Origin: Rhyzopertha dominica
Lineage: Eukaryota; Arthropoda; Insecta; Coleoptera; Bostrichidae
Assembly (NCBI GenBank): GCA_025024175.1
Contig: QCXZ01000064.1
Span: 52,225,325 to 52,289,324 of the forward strand
Direction of reading: 5' to 3'
Length of the DNA: 64,000 nt
Shown here: positions 48,815 to 61,920 of the stretch, one piece after another
Layout of the letters: each line of letters begins with the position of its first letter
Numbering within the stretch: the stretch's first letter is position 1
Notes under the pieces: model-generated
The model's input: only the letters and a program-made list of their open reading frames with translations
Databases searched by the model: none
What the model was told of the DNA's origin: nothing
Made by a program: the position numbers and the translations under genes

Positions 48815-51180
48815 TAACATTAATTTTTTGTCTTCATATGGAATAATTTGCGCAGATGGTGTTTCAGACCATAGAATGGTGTTTTGCCAACTTCAGCTTA
48901 GTGATACTGTGCGTGAACCGAAAACAGTTCGGTTCAGTTACTGGGATAATTTTAGCCATGATGATTTTCTTAATAACTTTCTAGAGCTTCCATGGAACGA
49001 CATTTTTAGAGTACGCTGAATTGACAGTAAAGTCATCATACTGAATGATTTTATATTGCAACTTTTTAATTAACATGCACCTTTTGTGTCACGTCATGTA
49101 ACTAAAGCAAGGGCGCCATGGCTTACACAACATATACAAAATGTAATGAAGCAAAAAGAAATTGCCTTATAACTATTTAAGCGGTCTCGTTTAGAAAATG
49201 TTTGGAATTCGAATACGTAACAGAACTGTTTCAGTTAGAAGAAAGTCTAAATGGGATTACCGGAGTTCGGTCAGCAATAATCAACAATCTTATAAAACTT
49301 GGAATGCTCTAAAGTCACTCTCTGTATATCAGCCCACTGAGCACTCGGTTCCTGAATATCTGGCTGGCCCTGATAAAATTAATGACGATTTTTGCAATTT
49401 TTTTCAATATGACAATGACTTGTCTAATGAATTGATTGAATATTATCAAGATAATTATTTTAAGTAGAATCTTAACTTTGAGTTTGTTTTGGCGTCGATG
49501 GATGATGTTTACAGTGCTTTGCGTTCAATCACATCTAAGGCATCTGGGGATGACGGCATAACTGGCTATGCTGAGATACTGTAGTCCTCACACTGATATT
49601 TACATTATGCATATAATTAATTGTTGCATTGAGAAGTCCTATTTTTCACTTGCTTAGAAAACTGCAGTGGGATTGCCGTTAACCTAAAAAATCAAACTCT
49701 GCCAGTTTATCTGACCTGTATATTATAAGCATATTACCCGTTGTCTCTAAAATTGTCGAAAAAATATTGTATAAACAAATTTATGAATTTGCTCTTAATA
49801 TCTCATCCCCAATAATCAACGTTGCTTTATAAAGGGCTTCTCTACAGCTACACCTTTAACTTGTGTTGTTTATGACATTATTAGAGCAACTGATGAGGGT
49901 CTGGCGTCGATTTTGGTATTGTTAGATTATTCTAAGGCTTTCGACACTATTAATCACGGATTGATGTGTGCTAAGTTAAAGTACTGTGGATTTTCTTCAT
50001 CGTCAGTTTCTTTGGTGTCATCTTATCTGAGCAATAGATGTTAAAAAATATTTTCCAGTAATCGTTATTCCAATACTTTGAAAATTTTAACTGAAGTTCC
50101 TCAGGGGTCTATTTTAGGTTCATTATTATTTATTATATATACTGCTGATATAATTAAATCTGTGAGTAGGTGTAAGGTTCAAGCATATGCTGATGACACC
50201 CAGATTTATCATCATTTCAGACTTGAGGACTGCTTAGCTTCATCTAAATTTATTAATGAGGAATTCTATAGAATCAGAACTTTGCATGGGAAGCATAACT
50301 TAAAATTAAATCCTTCTAAATAACTGGTTATGTGTTTTGGTAATAAAAATATGTATGCGATGTCGTAACTCTAGCAGGTATTAATGTTTCGTTTGTTGAT
50401 TACACTCGAAATTTGGATGTCATTATAGATAGTGCCCTTTGGATTAGAGAACATGTCACAAAGCTAAAACAACGGACATTCTCTGCTTTAAAATTCTTAT
50501 ATTCGAGTAGATATTTTTTAAATTTCTTACTAAGAACACAACTATGTGAAAGTCTTGTATTATCGCATTCTAAATATTGTGACTTTCTTTATGAGTTTTG
50601 TTTGGATGCCAACGAGAAAAGTCGTGGGCATAAGGTACAGAATGCATGTTACCGATATGCCTATGGTTTGCGTAGAAGTGATCATATTACGTCGTTTATA
50701 AATGACTTAAATTGGTTGAACATGGATAATCGTAAAACGTGTCATCTTAATTGTTTTATTCATAAAACATTACCATTCCATCTCTAACTTGAAAGGTCGA
50801 TTAACATATATTCACTCTAGAAACACTCGACTTAGGGACACTTTTGTTCTGCCCCGCCATCGTACAGCTTTGTTTCGCAGATGTTTCTCATTAAATGCTG
50901 CTAAATTGTACAATGCCTTTCCACGTCAGTTCAAACTGTATAATATTAATAAGTTTAAATATAAATTAAAAGAGTACCTTTTTGTTACTCTATCTAGATG
51001 AAATCTGCTTGTCAACTGGACTTTCTCTTCTTTCTTAACCTTTTCTTTATTGTGTTTTCTTCTATTCGTTGATTTATTTCTCTCTTCTGCATTTACTGGC
51101 TCTTATAGCTTGGATTGCTTGGTTAAGTGGAATAGCATTTTGCTAGCATTCGCCATGCTTCCCACTTTACCAAAATCTTT
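48815..51180 (+). mobile_element. CR1/Jockey-group LINE, broken, near-complete reverse transcriptase
   Basis: The copy begins within the end of the endonuclease (ICADGVSDHRMVFC, 48842-48890). It continues through the linker (APWLTQHIQNVMKQKE; WNALKSLSVYQ) into the reverse transcriptase: SMDDVYSALRSITSKA, LLDYSKAFDTINHG (49915-49960), EVPQGSILGS (about 50095) and the catalytic YADDTQIY (about 50185-50213), then the thumb and C-terminal domain up to LFVTLSR and TGA at 50998. Stops and frameshifts (for example 49017, 49465, 50322, 50785) make it a pseudogene. A T-rich 3' UTR reaches about 51180, with GGAATAGCATTTTGCTAGCA near its end. It is 5' truncated. Confidence 0.87.
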
Positions 51181-54100
51181 TATTTGGTTTGTATAATTAT
51201 TGGGTAGGTTAATAGAGTACGATACCACAGATTTGTTGATTATTTAAATGTTAAATGTCATATGACACTAAAAATATAAATCAACATGCACAAACTATAA
51301 ACAGATAGGTAGGTATATAAACTTTGCGATATATCGACGGTATGTTCGATCCGATGTATTCCATACATAGGAAAGAAAATATCTATGCCAGAATATATAT
51401 ATCGAAAGCAAAATATTGATACTTGTAGCGAAACGATATATCGTTGCCACCGTTACATTAAATGTTAGACGCTATGGTGCTGGTACGATTTTATGTTTCA
51501 CATTAAGTTGAATTAAAAGAGAAAAAACCAATAAACGTTTGTGCAGTGATTAGTTCGTGCCAAGAAGAAGCTAACTACGCCATGAGTTTAAGATTTAATA
51601 ATTATTTTAAATTTTTATTGGATATAGAAAGATTTAGATCAAATAGTAAAGCTTTATCAACAGTTTCGGATATGACGTTTCAAATAATGCAATAAACAAT
51701 AATTATAAAGCTAGTCCAATACCTATGTACGTACGGCTTTCACGGCCGGCAGTATTATTATTATTATAACAGCTGTTATTTTTTTAGTTGTGTATCGGTG
51801 TGTAATACAAAACTAATTGAAATGAAGCGATGTTATATGTATCAGTAAATGGGNCCAGTTGCCGACAGATACTTCTGGTGCGCAACAGGGTTCGTTCTAG
51901 AACCTTTTTCATTTTAGCACTGCAGACCTTTCGCGACCAACGGAATGAAGATCTATGAATATATTACATATATTTGAAGTTAATGTTACGTAGGTATGTA
52001 AATTTATCATAACTTAAAAAGTTAATTCCTGCTTTTTCGGTTCTAAATTATTGTAAGAGTGTATTGTTATAATTGGTTGTTTGCTGCTAAATATTGTAAT
52101 ATTATTGTCATTATCAAAATTTCAGGTAAAACTTGAATATCTCTGCCAAATACATGCACGACGCTGAGTAATCCATGCCATCTTATTACTGTGTGTGTTT
52201 CTTTTCTTTTGCCCAGTAATATTTACTTGTAAGTACTTAGCAAGTATCAGTGATTACTTATTTTGATACAACTGTTACTTTTCTGAGCTTAATGGTTACA
52301 CAGTAGATTAATAGATTAATAGCGTAATAAACTCAGGATTACAGCGATGTCTAACTTTTCAAAATAAAGCAATGCCTGTTACATTATTACAATATATAAA
52401 GGAACAAATCTTTTCAGTTTTTATTAATTTTTTGTTTGACTTTAATCTAGCTCTTTAGAAAAGTCCCTCGAAAGCTCTTTTATTTCCTTCAGATGCAGGC
52501 ATTTGTCCGCCTTCATCTTAAGTAATTACCAGCATTTCCCCTCTCCCACAAAACCGTTCGGATAACGCCGACGATAATGAACATCGTAAGCGAATTNATT
52601 CCACCAGCTTTGCTCAACCAACATCTTTCATAATTTTTATACTAAATGCATTCTGATCTTCTGTGTACACATTCTGATTTTAACACGAGACGCATTAAAT
52701 TTCCCGATTCACGGCTTCTGAAAGCGCTCCGCTTAACTTTCTCATCCAGAGTACAACGGTAACAAAATTGAATTTATGAACGGAAGCTGCCTTTGTGAAC
52801 ACAATATCTGAGTAAATTTTGAATAAAGGGCGCAAATTGCCATGATTACCTGATTAAAGCGGACAAAATTAATTTAAAAGTGGGGTGATTCGCTTTTAAC
52901 GTTTCTGCGCAACTACCTAGTGTTTAATGCACGAAAACTTGTTTACTAGAGTAAATCCAGGAGTGCTTTACATTTGCAGCTTTCACGCACAATGAACTTC
53001 ACAATTAGGTCAGGCATAATTTGCACTTGAATGACGCTTAAGTTTGCCATATGAAGCTCTAATTGTGTGGAAAATGCATACTATAAACGCATAATATTGT
53101 GCCAGTACCTACATTATATGTTTAGATACGTTAATTTCGATACAATCCCTATCGACTAATGCCAATCAGGGTTGTGAATTATTAGAATTTAATGCAGTCA
53201 AAAGAAAATTTNTTAGGCAAATATGTTAATCATAATTTTTATTAAAAATATGTTTAAGGTATTTGTACAGAATTACGCTAAAGAAAGAGCAGAATTGAAA
53301 GTACATAAAAGGAGCGAAAAACTATACCTTGTACGAGACAAAAGGACAATTTTTGCTTCCTTAATAATAAATAGTAGCACCAGAATTAAGAATTCTCTAA
53401 AAAGCGTGCGAAAGTTAAAAATGCATCTTATAATAGCTAGCACGTTTATAAAAGCGATGCGCGTTTAGACTTTATCTTTAATTCATAAAGATCGTATTGT
53501 TAACTAAACAAACTAACGTAACTAAAAGTTACGTATTAAATTTTTGTTAAATTGTGATACTATTTAAGTGATACTTCTTACAAATGGGCTGCAAATATTT
53601 ATATATTTTGATTATTCATCTTTTTGCAATTTACACTAAATTTCATACTCGTACTACGTTGCTTCGCCTAATTAGGTTCAAAGTTTATACACAATTTATT
53701 AAAATTGAAAGGTATTATGCTTGTTTCGTTTTCTTTTGGTGTCAGAATTAGTTGTGCACATTATTAGGCTTTATACTGATTATACTTTAAGTTTATCCTA
53801 ATGCTGAGGAAGAATTTTTACTAATGCCTGTCGCATTAGTTTTTAAAAATTAATATCTTCGTAATGCTGCTTATTCTATAATGCGCACCACTTCTTTGCA
53901 TTCGGTTGAGAGTTATCTTGATATACTTTTGAAGATCCTCTTTGGTAAGAGCCAAATTTTGCAATAAATCTTCATAACTATATTATTAACATATTCCTGA
54001 CTTATATAAATCCCTATACGATAATGATTTCGCAATTTACCTAATTTAATTTAAACAATTTATTTTGCTAAGCTTTAATTCTGATGGTACCTATTAATAA

Positions 54101-54696
54101 TAATTATAAGTAAATGTAAGCCAAAAAATAATGCATAGTAGGTATAAGGGAAGTATCGTTACAGATTGTTTTCATTAAACACCTCCTAAATAATGATGAT
54201 AAAATATCAAGCAACAACCTATAAGACTGACTTATGCAGAGGGTTTTACAGTTTGATAGTCGGCCGTCCTAAACTATTGGGATTAGTAGCACGCTTCAAA
54301 GTTCCTAAATGGGCCGTATTCAAAAAAATCTTGTTAGCTACAATTTTAACTTTTTCACTATAAATTTTTGAAATTTGTTAGTTGTGATAATTTAGCAATC
54401 AATAAAACGTAGAAGTTTTTATAACAAATTTTATTTAATGCAGACCTGATGCTAACTGGGGCGACCCGCGATCTATTTTTATGTGATCCATTATTGGGTT
54501 TAAATTTTCCGATGTATAAAATAAAAGCCTTTGCATGTCATAACGAATTTATACAAATTTAATATAAAAACATACAAATTATTAAGTAGAAAATTATTTA
54601 TATTTGTTAGAAAAAAAATTACAATAGTGCACAATAAAATTTATACACGGTATCGATTGTGTTCCTTACAGCTTGTTAATAAGTACTTTACAAGGG

Positions 54697-55225
54697 TCAC
54701 AAACTGAAAAAAAAATACTCATTATCACTTTTACTGCTAAAATCACGATTGACTTCTATTATTAATTCTTCTTCATGATTCGTTCCGTACCGATTTTCAA
54801 TGTCCAGTACATGCCGCACTGAACTTCTGCATGCATCGACACTTGTTATTTCAGCTTCGTGTGTAATTTTTAGCAGCATTTCATTGCTAAATTTTCCACC
54901 GGTGTTCCCTCGTCTAATTCTTTGTTTCAACTGCCCCAATATCATTTCAATGGGGTTGAACATGCAATGATATGGGGGTAATCGTAGAATGGTGTGTCCA
55001 CATTCAGAAGCGAGAACGTCAATTTTAAATTTCTTCGAAATTTTTTTTGTGCCAAGCACTTCCAACAATTGGTTGTTTAATAGTCCTCTCCGAAATATAA
55101 ATCTCATTTTCTTAAAAACTCTTGAATGGTTGTCTTATTAGTTGTTGTATTTGGAATTTTATCCAGTCGCTCCGAATGATAACTAGCGTTGTCCATTACT
55201 ATGACGCTGTTTGGTGGCAATCATT
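54697..55225 (-). pseudogene. C-terminal part of a DDE_3-type transposase (IS630/Tc1 superfamily)
   Basis: On the minus strand LPPNSVIVMDNASYHSERLD (55222-55165) contains the conserved Asp of the second catalytic motif. A frameshift near 55105 leads into the frame 55107-54697 with ECGHTILRLPPYHCMFNPIE, whose final Glu is the third catalytic residue, then GQLKQRIRRGNTGGKFS. 'GH.VLRLPPYHC..NPIE' is diagnostic for this insect transposase group. The N-terminal half (about 250 residues) is absent upstream. Terminal inverted repeats were not found. Confidence 0.8.
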
Positions 55226-57726
55226 AAATTAGGAAAGAATACGATTTAGTTATACATTAAAAGCTATTAGATGAGATATATTTCTAGTTCAAATGATGCT
55301 CATTGATTTATGTGTACGAAAAAAATTCTAAAAAAGCCTAAACACAATTTTTGGATACGGTCCACTCCGTTGCAAAACAGTGGAACGTGCCGAACCCGTC
55401 TGTTATTTACGACAGCTTCAGGTAAACCTTTGTGAGCGGTAATCGGTTGTTCGTATAATGAGTCTCATAGATTGTTGCTTGCAACTATAATAGCAAATCG
55501 CTGCTGGCGCTATTTCTGATACAACCGTAAGTTTGACGTGAACATCTTAAATACGTGGTAGATGAGGCAGTTTACTTTGAGCTAAAATCAATATTACAAA
55601 GATTAATCATTCAAAATAATTTTGTTTCGCAGGTTTCCTTTTTTCGGTGGGTTTTTCCAACCTACGTCGCAGTTCATAAAGTTACTGCTTTTCACAAAAT
55701 GACCACCAAAATGCGGCTATGTGTCCACGTAAATAAAAAATAAATATTTTGTGGACCTACTAATATTTTTACGCCTAAATGGACCTGAGTAAGCGTTAAC
55801 ATTTTTTGTAGAGATGGTTGAAATCGAACGATCCTGAAAAAATTCTTTATCTTTTTCTATTAGAGTTTTCAAAAAATGTTTCTACATCCTACAAAAACTT
55901 ACTTGTTTAAGATCAAGTCATCTGCTGGTAGAGTTAGTTAAGTTGTATTTTATTGATAGCTATCAGTGGCAGCAACTGACCTTTAAACACTCAACAGCTA
56001 GTTGACTTTCGCATAAATTGAAACGGTTGTCACTTTATTCAGTATATTGTTACAACCATTTTCCTTATAAATTGTACGTCATCGTTGAACCTCCGCATGA
56101 TAATGTGTTACTCATTCTGTGCGTCGTCACCATTTTTTAATTCCCATACAAAAAACGTGTTCTGAGCATTGATATGAAAAAAAAAGAAGGTCGATACAGA
56201 CAGGCAGCTTGTATTATTAAGGAATTAACTGATCCGTTAAAAATCGAGGTCATTATACATACCTATTTAGTTATCTCTTTTATGTAATCGATACTCCTGT
56301 AAAATCAAGCTAAAATACTCGCGCAGCATTATAGCGTACATACTCACGAGGGGACTATGTCTGAATTATCACATCCTATACAACGCTCATCCAGTGTAGA
56401 CACAGAAGGAAGGCTTCTGCGATAGCAGTTCGTGTCATAAGAACAATGATTAAATTTCGAGTACTGTCAAAGGTGAAATTAGTAGTGTAGCTATATGAGA
56501 GTTAGCTTTGTAAACAGTTCAGATGTCCAACTTAAAATTTGCAATAGACTTTATTGTAAGGAAAGTTTATCTAAAGAACCGAGATTTAATTTTTGTTCAT
56601 ATTCCACATTTGTACGATTAACTGGTGTTAATATATTTTGGTTTATTCTCTCTGTTTGTTGTTTCAGTGAGGATTGCTTGAGAATAGTATTGTATCGTGG
56701 ACGCATTTAATCTAATAGTTTTTAAATCCCCTCATAAAATTTGGCGCCCTTTTTAGCCAGCCTCTCAATATACACCCGCATGTCGTATGGCCGAATTGTG
56801 ACAGGAACCCCTTTAAAGTGGCATGAGCCAAAAAACACGGTTGTTACTACGGAGCGCGACAGAAACAAGAGTAACATAACGTGTATTTACATTTAAAAAT
56901 TGACATTAACAGTAAGACAAAAACGGGGAACTCCGAAAAAGGTTCAAGTCGGGTGAATATGCTCGAGAAAAGTGAGTTTGACAGATTAAGCAGCCGAATG
57001 CATCTGTCCATAAAATGATAACAGTCAGTAAGTTCAATCAGCTTACTAACGTGGGATCCGAGGATTGTGTCAAGTTAAAATATGTGTAAAGCTTGGCGAT
57101 AAAGCTGGATGGTTGGAAGTGGTGGGCCGAATCAGGAGCAGATCACGGATGGTATTTGGAAGCGGTATTTTAAAGACAATTAGCCTGCGTCTGACACGGT
57201 TAAAGCCGGGGACCAAGGCGGACGAGCTTCAGGATTTCCTGAGAACTAGCTTTCCTGGAGCGAGAGTTTGGCTTCTAAACGTCCCGACTGTTACTGACCG
57301 TTTAGGGTTACTATGAGTAAAGACTACCTTGAAGGATCGATGAACCCGCGTCTAAGTGACATCACAATGCTTGCCTCAGACGTTTTTGATTCGAATGGAA
57401 GACAATCCTGCAAAAACGTCCAAACCGAATTAGATAGATTTCATGGTATCTATTATCTATTAGTGCTTAATGCACGGCACGGCAACGGCCCTTTCCAAAC
57501 TGACTACTGACGTGGCACGCAATATGGATGAGGGAATGATAACCTGCATTTGCTTATTAGACTTTTCNAAAGCATTTGATACCATTGACCGAGAATCTTT
57601 TTCGTGATTACCTTTCCAATCGTTTGCAAGTGGTGAAGCTTGAATCGATTGTTTCGCGGGAACTAGCAACATCATGTGGTGTTCTTCAGGGAAGTGTTCT
57701 AGGACCTGTATTATTCAGTATTTACG

Positions 57727-58623
57727 TTGCTGACTCCTTGCGTGCCATTCGATACAAATGGAACATACTTTGTTACGCGGATGATATTACAGCTTTATAA
57801 GGAGTGTCTACCTACAGATTGTGATCGTCTTGTTGACGAACTTAACGAAAACCTCATTGGTGTTCGCGAGTGGTCCGAGTGTAATGGGTTAAGACTAAAT
57901 GCGAAGAAAACAAAAGTAATGTGGACTGGTACTCGTCAAATTCTTTCGAGGATGCCGCAGGTTTTAGACAGTGTTGTTCTTGACGGTGACATGGTCGAGG
58001 TCGTGGATAGTGTTCGGAACCTCGGTTTGATTATGGACCAGCATTTGACATTTGAAAAGCATGTTTTGGCAAAAACTGGAGTTGCATGGGCAAAATTAAA
58101 AACATTTTGGCAATTTCGTAGCGTCCTTGTGTCATCTGTTAAGTGGAATCTTGTTAACCGTACAGTGTTAAGCCATCTTGATTATTGCAGCAATGTCTAT
58201 TACAGTTTCTTAACTTGTGAATTTAAACGTAAACTCCTGCAAAACTCTTGTCTACGCTTTTCTTATAATACTAGTTCTAGAGAACATATTACGGTGTTTC
58301 ATAAAAACTTGAACGTTCTAAAACTTGACTTTCGTTTTAAGCTTTACTTTGGCGTATTCTTGTACAAAATTATTTATTCTAAACAACCTTCTTATCTTTT
58401 TAACTTGATATATGTAAGATCTCAAATGCATCATTTGTCTTTACGAAATGTAAATGAACTCCTGATTCCTCAACATAAAACAAAAAAATTTGAGAGTTGT
58501 TTCATATACTGTGCGGCAAAATTTTACAATGATAATATAAATCTGTTCTTGAACTGTCGATCCTTAAATTCCTTTAGAAATAAGCTGTCTGATTGTTTAT
58601 TCAAGGCGCAAGTAGGTAGTTAG
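57727..58623 (+). CDS. Reverse transcriptase thumb and C-terminal domain of the LINE
   Basis: The frame is open for 298 codons, but its first residues are out of frame; true coding similarity begins at about 57800 (ECLPTDCDRLVDELNENL). Recognisable blocks are WSECNGLRLNAKKTKVM, NLGLIMDQHLTFEKHV, TVLSHLDYCSNVYY and the C-terminal 'SLNSFRNKLSDCLF'. This is the RNA/DNA-holding thumb and downstream domain of CR1/Jockey-type enzymes. A frameshift at about 57797 separates it from the catalytic YADD. Confidence 0.8.
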   Translation: MLTPCVPFDTNGTYFVTRMILQLYKECLPTDCDRLVDELNENLIGVREWSECNGLRLNAKKTKVMWTGTRQILSRMPQVLDSVVLDGDMVEVVDSVRNLGLIMDQHLTFEKHVLAKTGVAWAKLKTFWQFRSVLVSSVKWNLVNRTVLSHLDYCSNVYYSFLTCEFKRKLLQNSCLRFSYNTSSREHITVFHKNLNVLKLDFRFKLYFGVFLYKIIYSKQPSYLFNLIYVRSQMHHLSLRNVNELLIPQHKTKKFESCFIYCAAKFYNDNINLFLNCRSLNSFRNKLSDCLFKAQVGS

Positions 58624-58847
58624 TTCAACTGATTTCATATATTTCATTATCATACCATTCATTGTGTCAACGTGCTCAATACTTATAATATTCATATATG
58701 TTATTTCCTTTTATTTGACTGATACTGATTGATATTAGTTTTCTTTTTCTCTCTTTGTTATATATTACTGGGATGTCTTTTGTATGTCGTGGCATAAGAA
58801 GAAAACCGGCATTGCCGATTCTTAGTGCTTTTGAGATTCTCAATGAA

Positions 58848-58848
<1 letters not shown>

Positions 58849-58914
<66 letters not shown>
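58849..58914 (+). repeat. (ATT)22 microsatellite, LINE tail
   Basis: Twenty-two uninterrupted ATT units directly follow the LINE 3' UTR (GGCATTGCCGATTCTTAGTG near its end). Its position marks it as the element's 3' tail, possibly expanded after insertion. Confidence 0.9.
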
Positions 58915-58916
<2 letters not shown>

Positions 58917-58924
58917 AAGAGAGT

Positions 58925-59310
58925 TTCAGCGCATTAGCTGTAAACTGCAGCAGTAAGAATATAAAATGTATTATATGTTACTGAGACCTGGATGTTCGAC
59001 ATGCTGCTGCTCTCATTGATGTATTAGTTTGAGGGCTGCTTTCTTCCGAAGTATGTAAAGGCAATGCGATTTACAAGATTTTTACAAGAAAGGATGTGAA
59101 CAGCAAGTGGCTAAATCTGAAAAAAATTGTGTTAAAGAGTTTTGATGTGTGCGGCCTGTTTTGGAAGTTGGTGGGAGCTGTTCGGCGCTTGTGTCTGACT
59201 TTGTTGCTTTTGTAAAGCGGCTCAGTGACTGATACAGAATTCTTATAAAGCTAAACGTCATATGATTGTGGCTGGAGATTTTACTTTTGCGTCATCGAAC
59301 CCCACTGTTA
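58925..59310 (+). pseudogene. LINE endonuclease (APE-type) fragment
   Basis: Two endonuclease landmarks are in order: VTETWM (58976-58993), matching the 'TETWL' block, and MIVAGDFTFASSNP (59262-59300), matching the 'GDFN' block. The interval between them is frameshifted. The fragment lies directly after the (ATT)n tail of the previous LINE and on the same strand, so it is a second copy. Sequence to about 59810 may hold its linker but is too decayed to call. Confidence 0.6.
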
Positions 59311-60389
59311 CTGGATTTTAATATACGTAATTATGCAGATGTATCCACCAGGATAGGCTGTACAAAGTTTAGGAACCCCCGAATTACTTGTTATTTGAAA
59401 ACCAATGGTTTTGAAATTTGACATGGATATACAGTGAAAAGTAAATATTTTTTACCACTGCCGGTTTAACTGGAATTACCATCCATCTTTATTGTTTACA
59501 TAGAACACTATATCTATATTTTTTGCAATTTTGGTCGCAGAATAAAAAACAATCCTCATAAATACGAACTCAGTTTTAAAGATAATCTTAAATATAAGTT
59601 ATGTAGAAATATTAGTCCAAAATTCCCAATTTCATTAATTTCTTTACGAGCGAATCTTAGGAAGAAGCATATGCGAAAGATTGTATCGATTTCAACAGCA
59701 CATTTCCACTAAAAAAAGTATAAGGTTGGGAAAAATGATGACGGTTGGGTTAACGATGTAATCAGAAAGTCAAACCATAAACTAGAATCCTTCAGAAATC
59801 CTATAATGGACTAAGATATGTGTATAAACCATACGAATGGTCATTTCCTTCCCCTATTATGCATGTCAACATATTATGCACAAAGTATCTGTGTTGATAC
59901 ATTTTGTTCTGTAAATTAATTAATGCCACTTGGTTCGGCAGTCCAGAGAATATCATCTCTATAACCTTTTCTTATTTGAAAATCAACAAAACTGCATTTG
60001 GACTAAAGGGTGATCCATAGAGACATGAAACTTATAGCCTTAACATTCACCTTACCTTAAATAAGTTGGCTATTTGTTCAATCCCTTACTATTACTCTAA
60101 CAACGTTTCAAATTTTTGACACAGCTCTTAAGCTACTCTTCTTAATGGAATTTAAAACTATTTTAAGTTATGTTTCTATGACCTTCGTTGTCCACAACCT
60201 CATAAAAAATGCTATAATTGCTTAGTTTCGATGAATATCAATGAAACATGTCATGCCGTCGCAGTAGGTATTCATAACACAAATGCATATCTGCAGGATC
60301 CTAATCAACAAATTCTGCATTTATAATAATAAAAAGGGAAAACACATGATAATTAAGTCTGATAGCAAGGATTAGTGTTATCTAGAATC

Positions 60390-60520
60390 CTTGTAATCGA
60401 TATTCGAATTAAGTATGGAGCGAACAGAATATATCCGTTTATTCGAAACGAATACTCGTATTTGTTCCATTCGAAAACAAATAAACGAATATTCGCATTC
60501 GTTTTATTCGAAAACGCGAA
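60390..60520. repeat. ATTCG/CGAAT-rich stretch
   Basis: ATTCG, CGAAT and TTCGAA occur about a dozen times on both strands within 130 bp. Dense short inverted motifs are seen in subterminal regions of some DNA transposons (hAT type). No partner end or target duplication was identified. Confidence 0.4.
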
Positions 60521-61920
60521 AAGACATGGTGTTTTAGTTGTTTATTGTACATGTAATGATTTAGATAAAATTTTGTAAGGTGTTTACAAAACAATTTACT
60601 ATTCATAAAATGTTACATCAATCAGGCAAAAGAAATGAAAGGAAGCCGTTTGAAAAAAACATATATGTCGTACTAAATCACAACAATTAGATAAATCTTC
60701 CTAAACGGAACAGTTGTCCCTTCATAAACATATGTCTCACTTTGATAAGACAAAAATTAAAATTGTATACCCAATGGAAATTATGAAGTAGGCTTTATTC
60801 ATAATTTAACGACTTACGTCCTTGATCATGGGCTTATTTACTTCATAGTCATTTTATCTATTTAAAAGTTACAACTTTCGCAATGAGGAAATAGAAAAGT
60901 TACCTTGCATTTTTTTCGCTTCGACAACTAGTTTTATTCCCAAAAACCTGCTCAATCTTAGTTTTTGTCAAATGACATGTTTAGTATGTTTTATAAAAAG
61001 AAGACGTTAGAGCAAAAAAAAGCTATCAGACAAATTGGGGTAATTCCTACCCCGCGATCTCATTTGACCGAGCCCTGTGCAAAATATAAAAACGTAATTG
61101 GGTGCAGAAACTATCAATTCACTTCCAAAATTTCATTTTATTATCTTCATAAAATTTGATAACTTGTATGAAATCATTTCAATCAGAAACTCTATTGTAC
61201 GTGTGCAGACGGGATGTAATCTAGGATTATTAGGAAGACTACAACTGTTATTGTTTAGAAACTCGAAAACTAATTTTAGGTCCGATGACTTCACGTCGGA
61301 TTACAACTCCAATTACAATTTTACCTGGATTACAAGATGAGCCTGCGGTTCAAAGGATACGATTGTGAAGTTACAAATAAAATTTTAAGTCTCTGATTTA
61401 GCTTCCTCTTTGGGGACGTAAAAGGCAGAAACTTTCGTCCGCGCTGACTACAGTAACTATAGCATGCAAATGTAAATGTGTTTATTCACACTTTTAGATT
61501 TTAATTTAGGCATACTACAATTACATTTTTACAATTTAAAAGTTTAAGCGAAGTGAATATAAGTAACCCCTATTTCTTAGGGCACATTTCGAAACTTGTG
61601 ATTGCCATAGAGATCCTGTTTGATAGAGAACATTCATAAAATCGTCAGAAGCATTACGACAAAAGCANGTTAGGAAACTTATATTTCCGAAGCCCAACTT
61701 TACGCGCTCTCTAAAGTTTCTACAGAATTATTCCTTCCCCAATAAGAGAAAGGAAAATAAAAAATGATATGCATAAATTAGGTTTTCACTTCACAGAAGA
61801 TCACACTGAACTTTAACCAAGGGAAACGGCAGCTGCATTTATAAAACATCCGCCTCTGTTTCGTGCCGTGCACAATGTTTTATTCAGATCGACATTTCGA
61901 GAGTCTGGTAGGGTACTCAC

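Larger units (their letters stand above)
57065..58915 (+). mobile_element. CR1/Jockey-group LINE with ORF1-like remnant and (ATT)n tail
   Basis: The first part (57065-57316) encodes TRLKPGTKADELQDFLRTSF, resembling the C-terminal domain of LINE ORF1 proteins. An unassigned piece (57317-57480) follows. Reverse transcriptase then starts abruptly at TALSKLTTDVARNMDEG, LLDFSKAFDTID (about 57560-57590), so endonuclease and fingers are missing. About 20 residues are also missing between FDTID and YLSNR. GVLQGSVLGPV and YADDITAL (57771-57795) are intact, and a long open frame runs to TAG at 58623. The 3' UTR ends in about 22 ATT units. The second half is better preserved than the copy at 48815. Confidence 0.85.
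37579..61920 (-). other. LGR intron 2 (24.3 kb), transposon-rich
   Basis: The intron between the Cys-rich cap and the first LRR exon. From high to low coordinates it holds an ATTCG-rich repeat (60390-60520), a LINE endonuclease fragment and a LINE 3' part (57065-59310), a DDE_3-type transposase C-terminus (54697-55225), a LINE copy (48815-51180), a THAP/TIR element (46620-47640), a direct repeat (45263-45535), a possible Tc-like low-complexity repeat (42690-43330), a foldback element (41942-42603), a SINE head (40384-40444) and a Penelope-like fragment (38712-38900). In the gene-free stretches 37579-38711, 38941-40383, 43331-45262, 47641-48814, 51181-54696, 55226-57064 and 59331-60389 I see only AT-rich sequence without a nameable feature. 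Confidence 0.7.
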
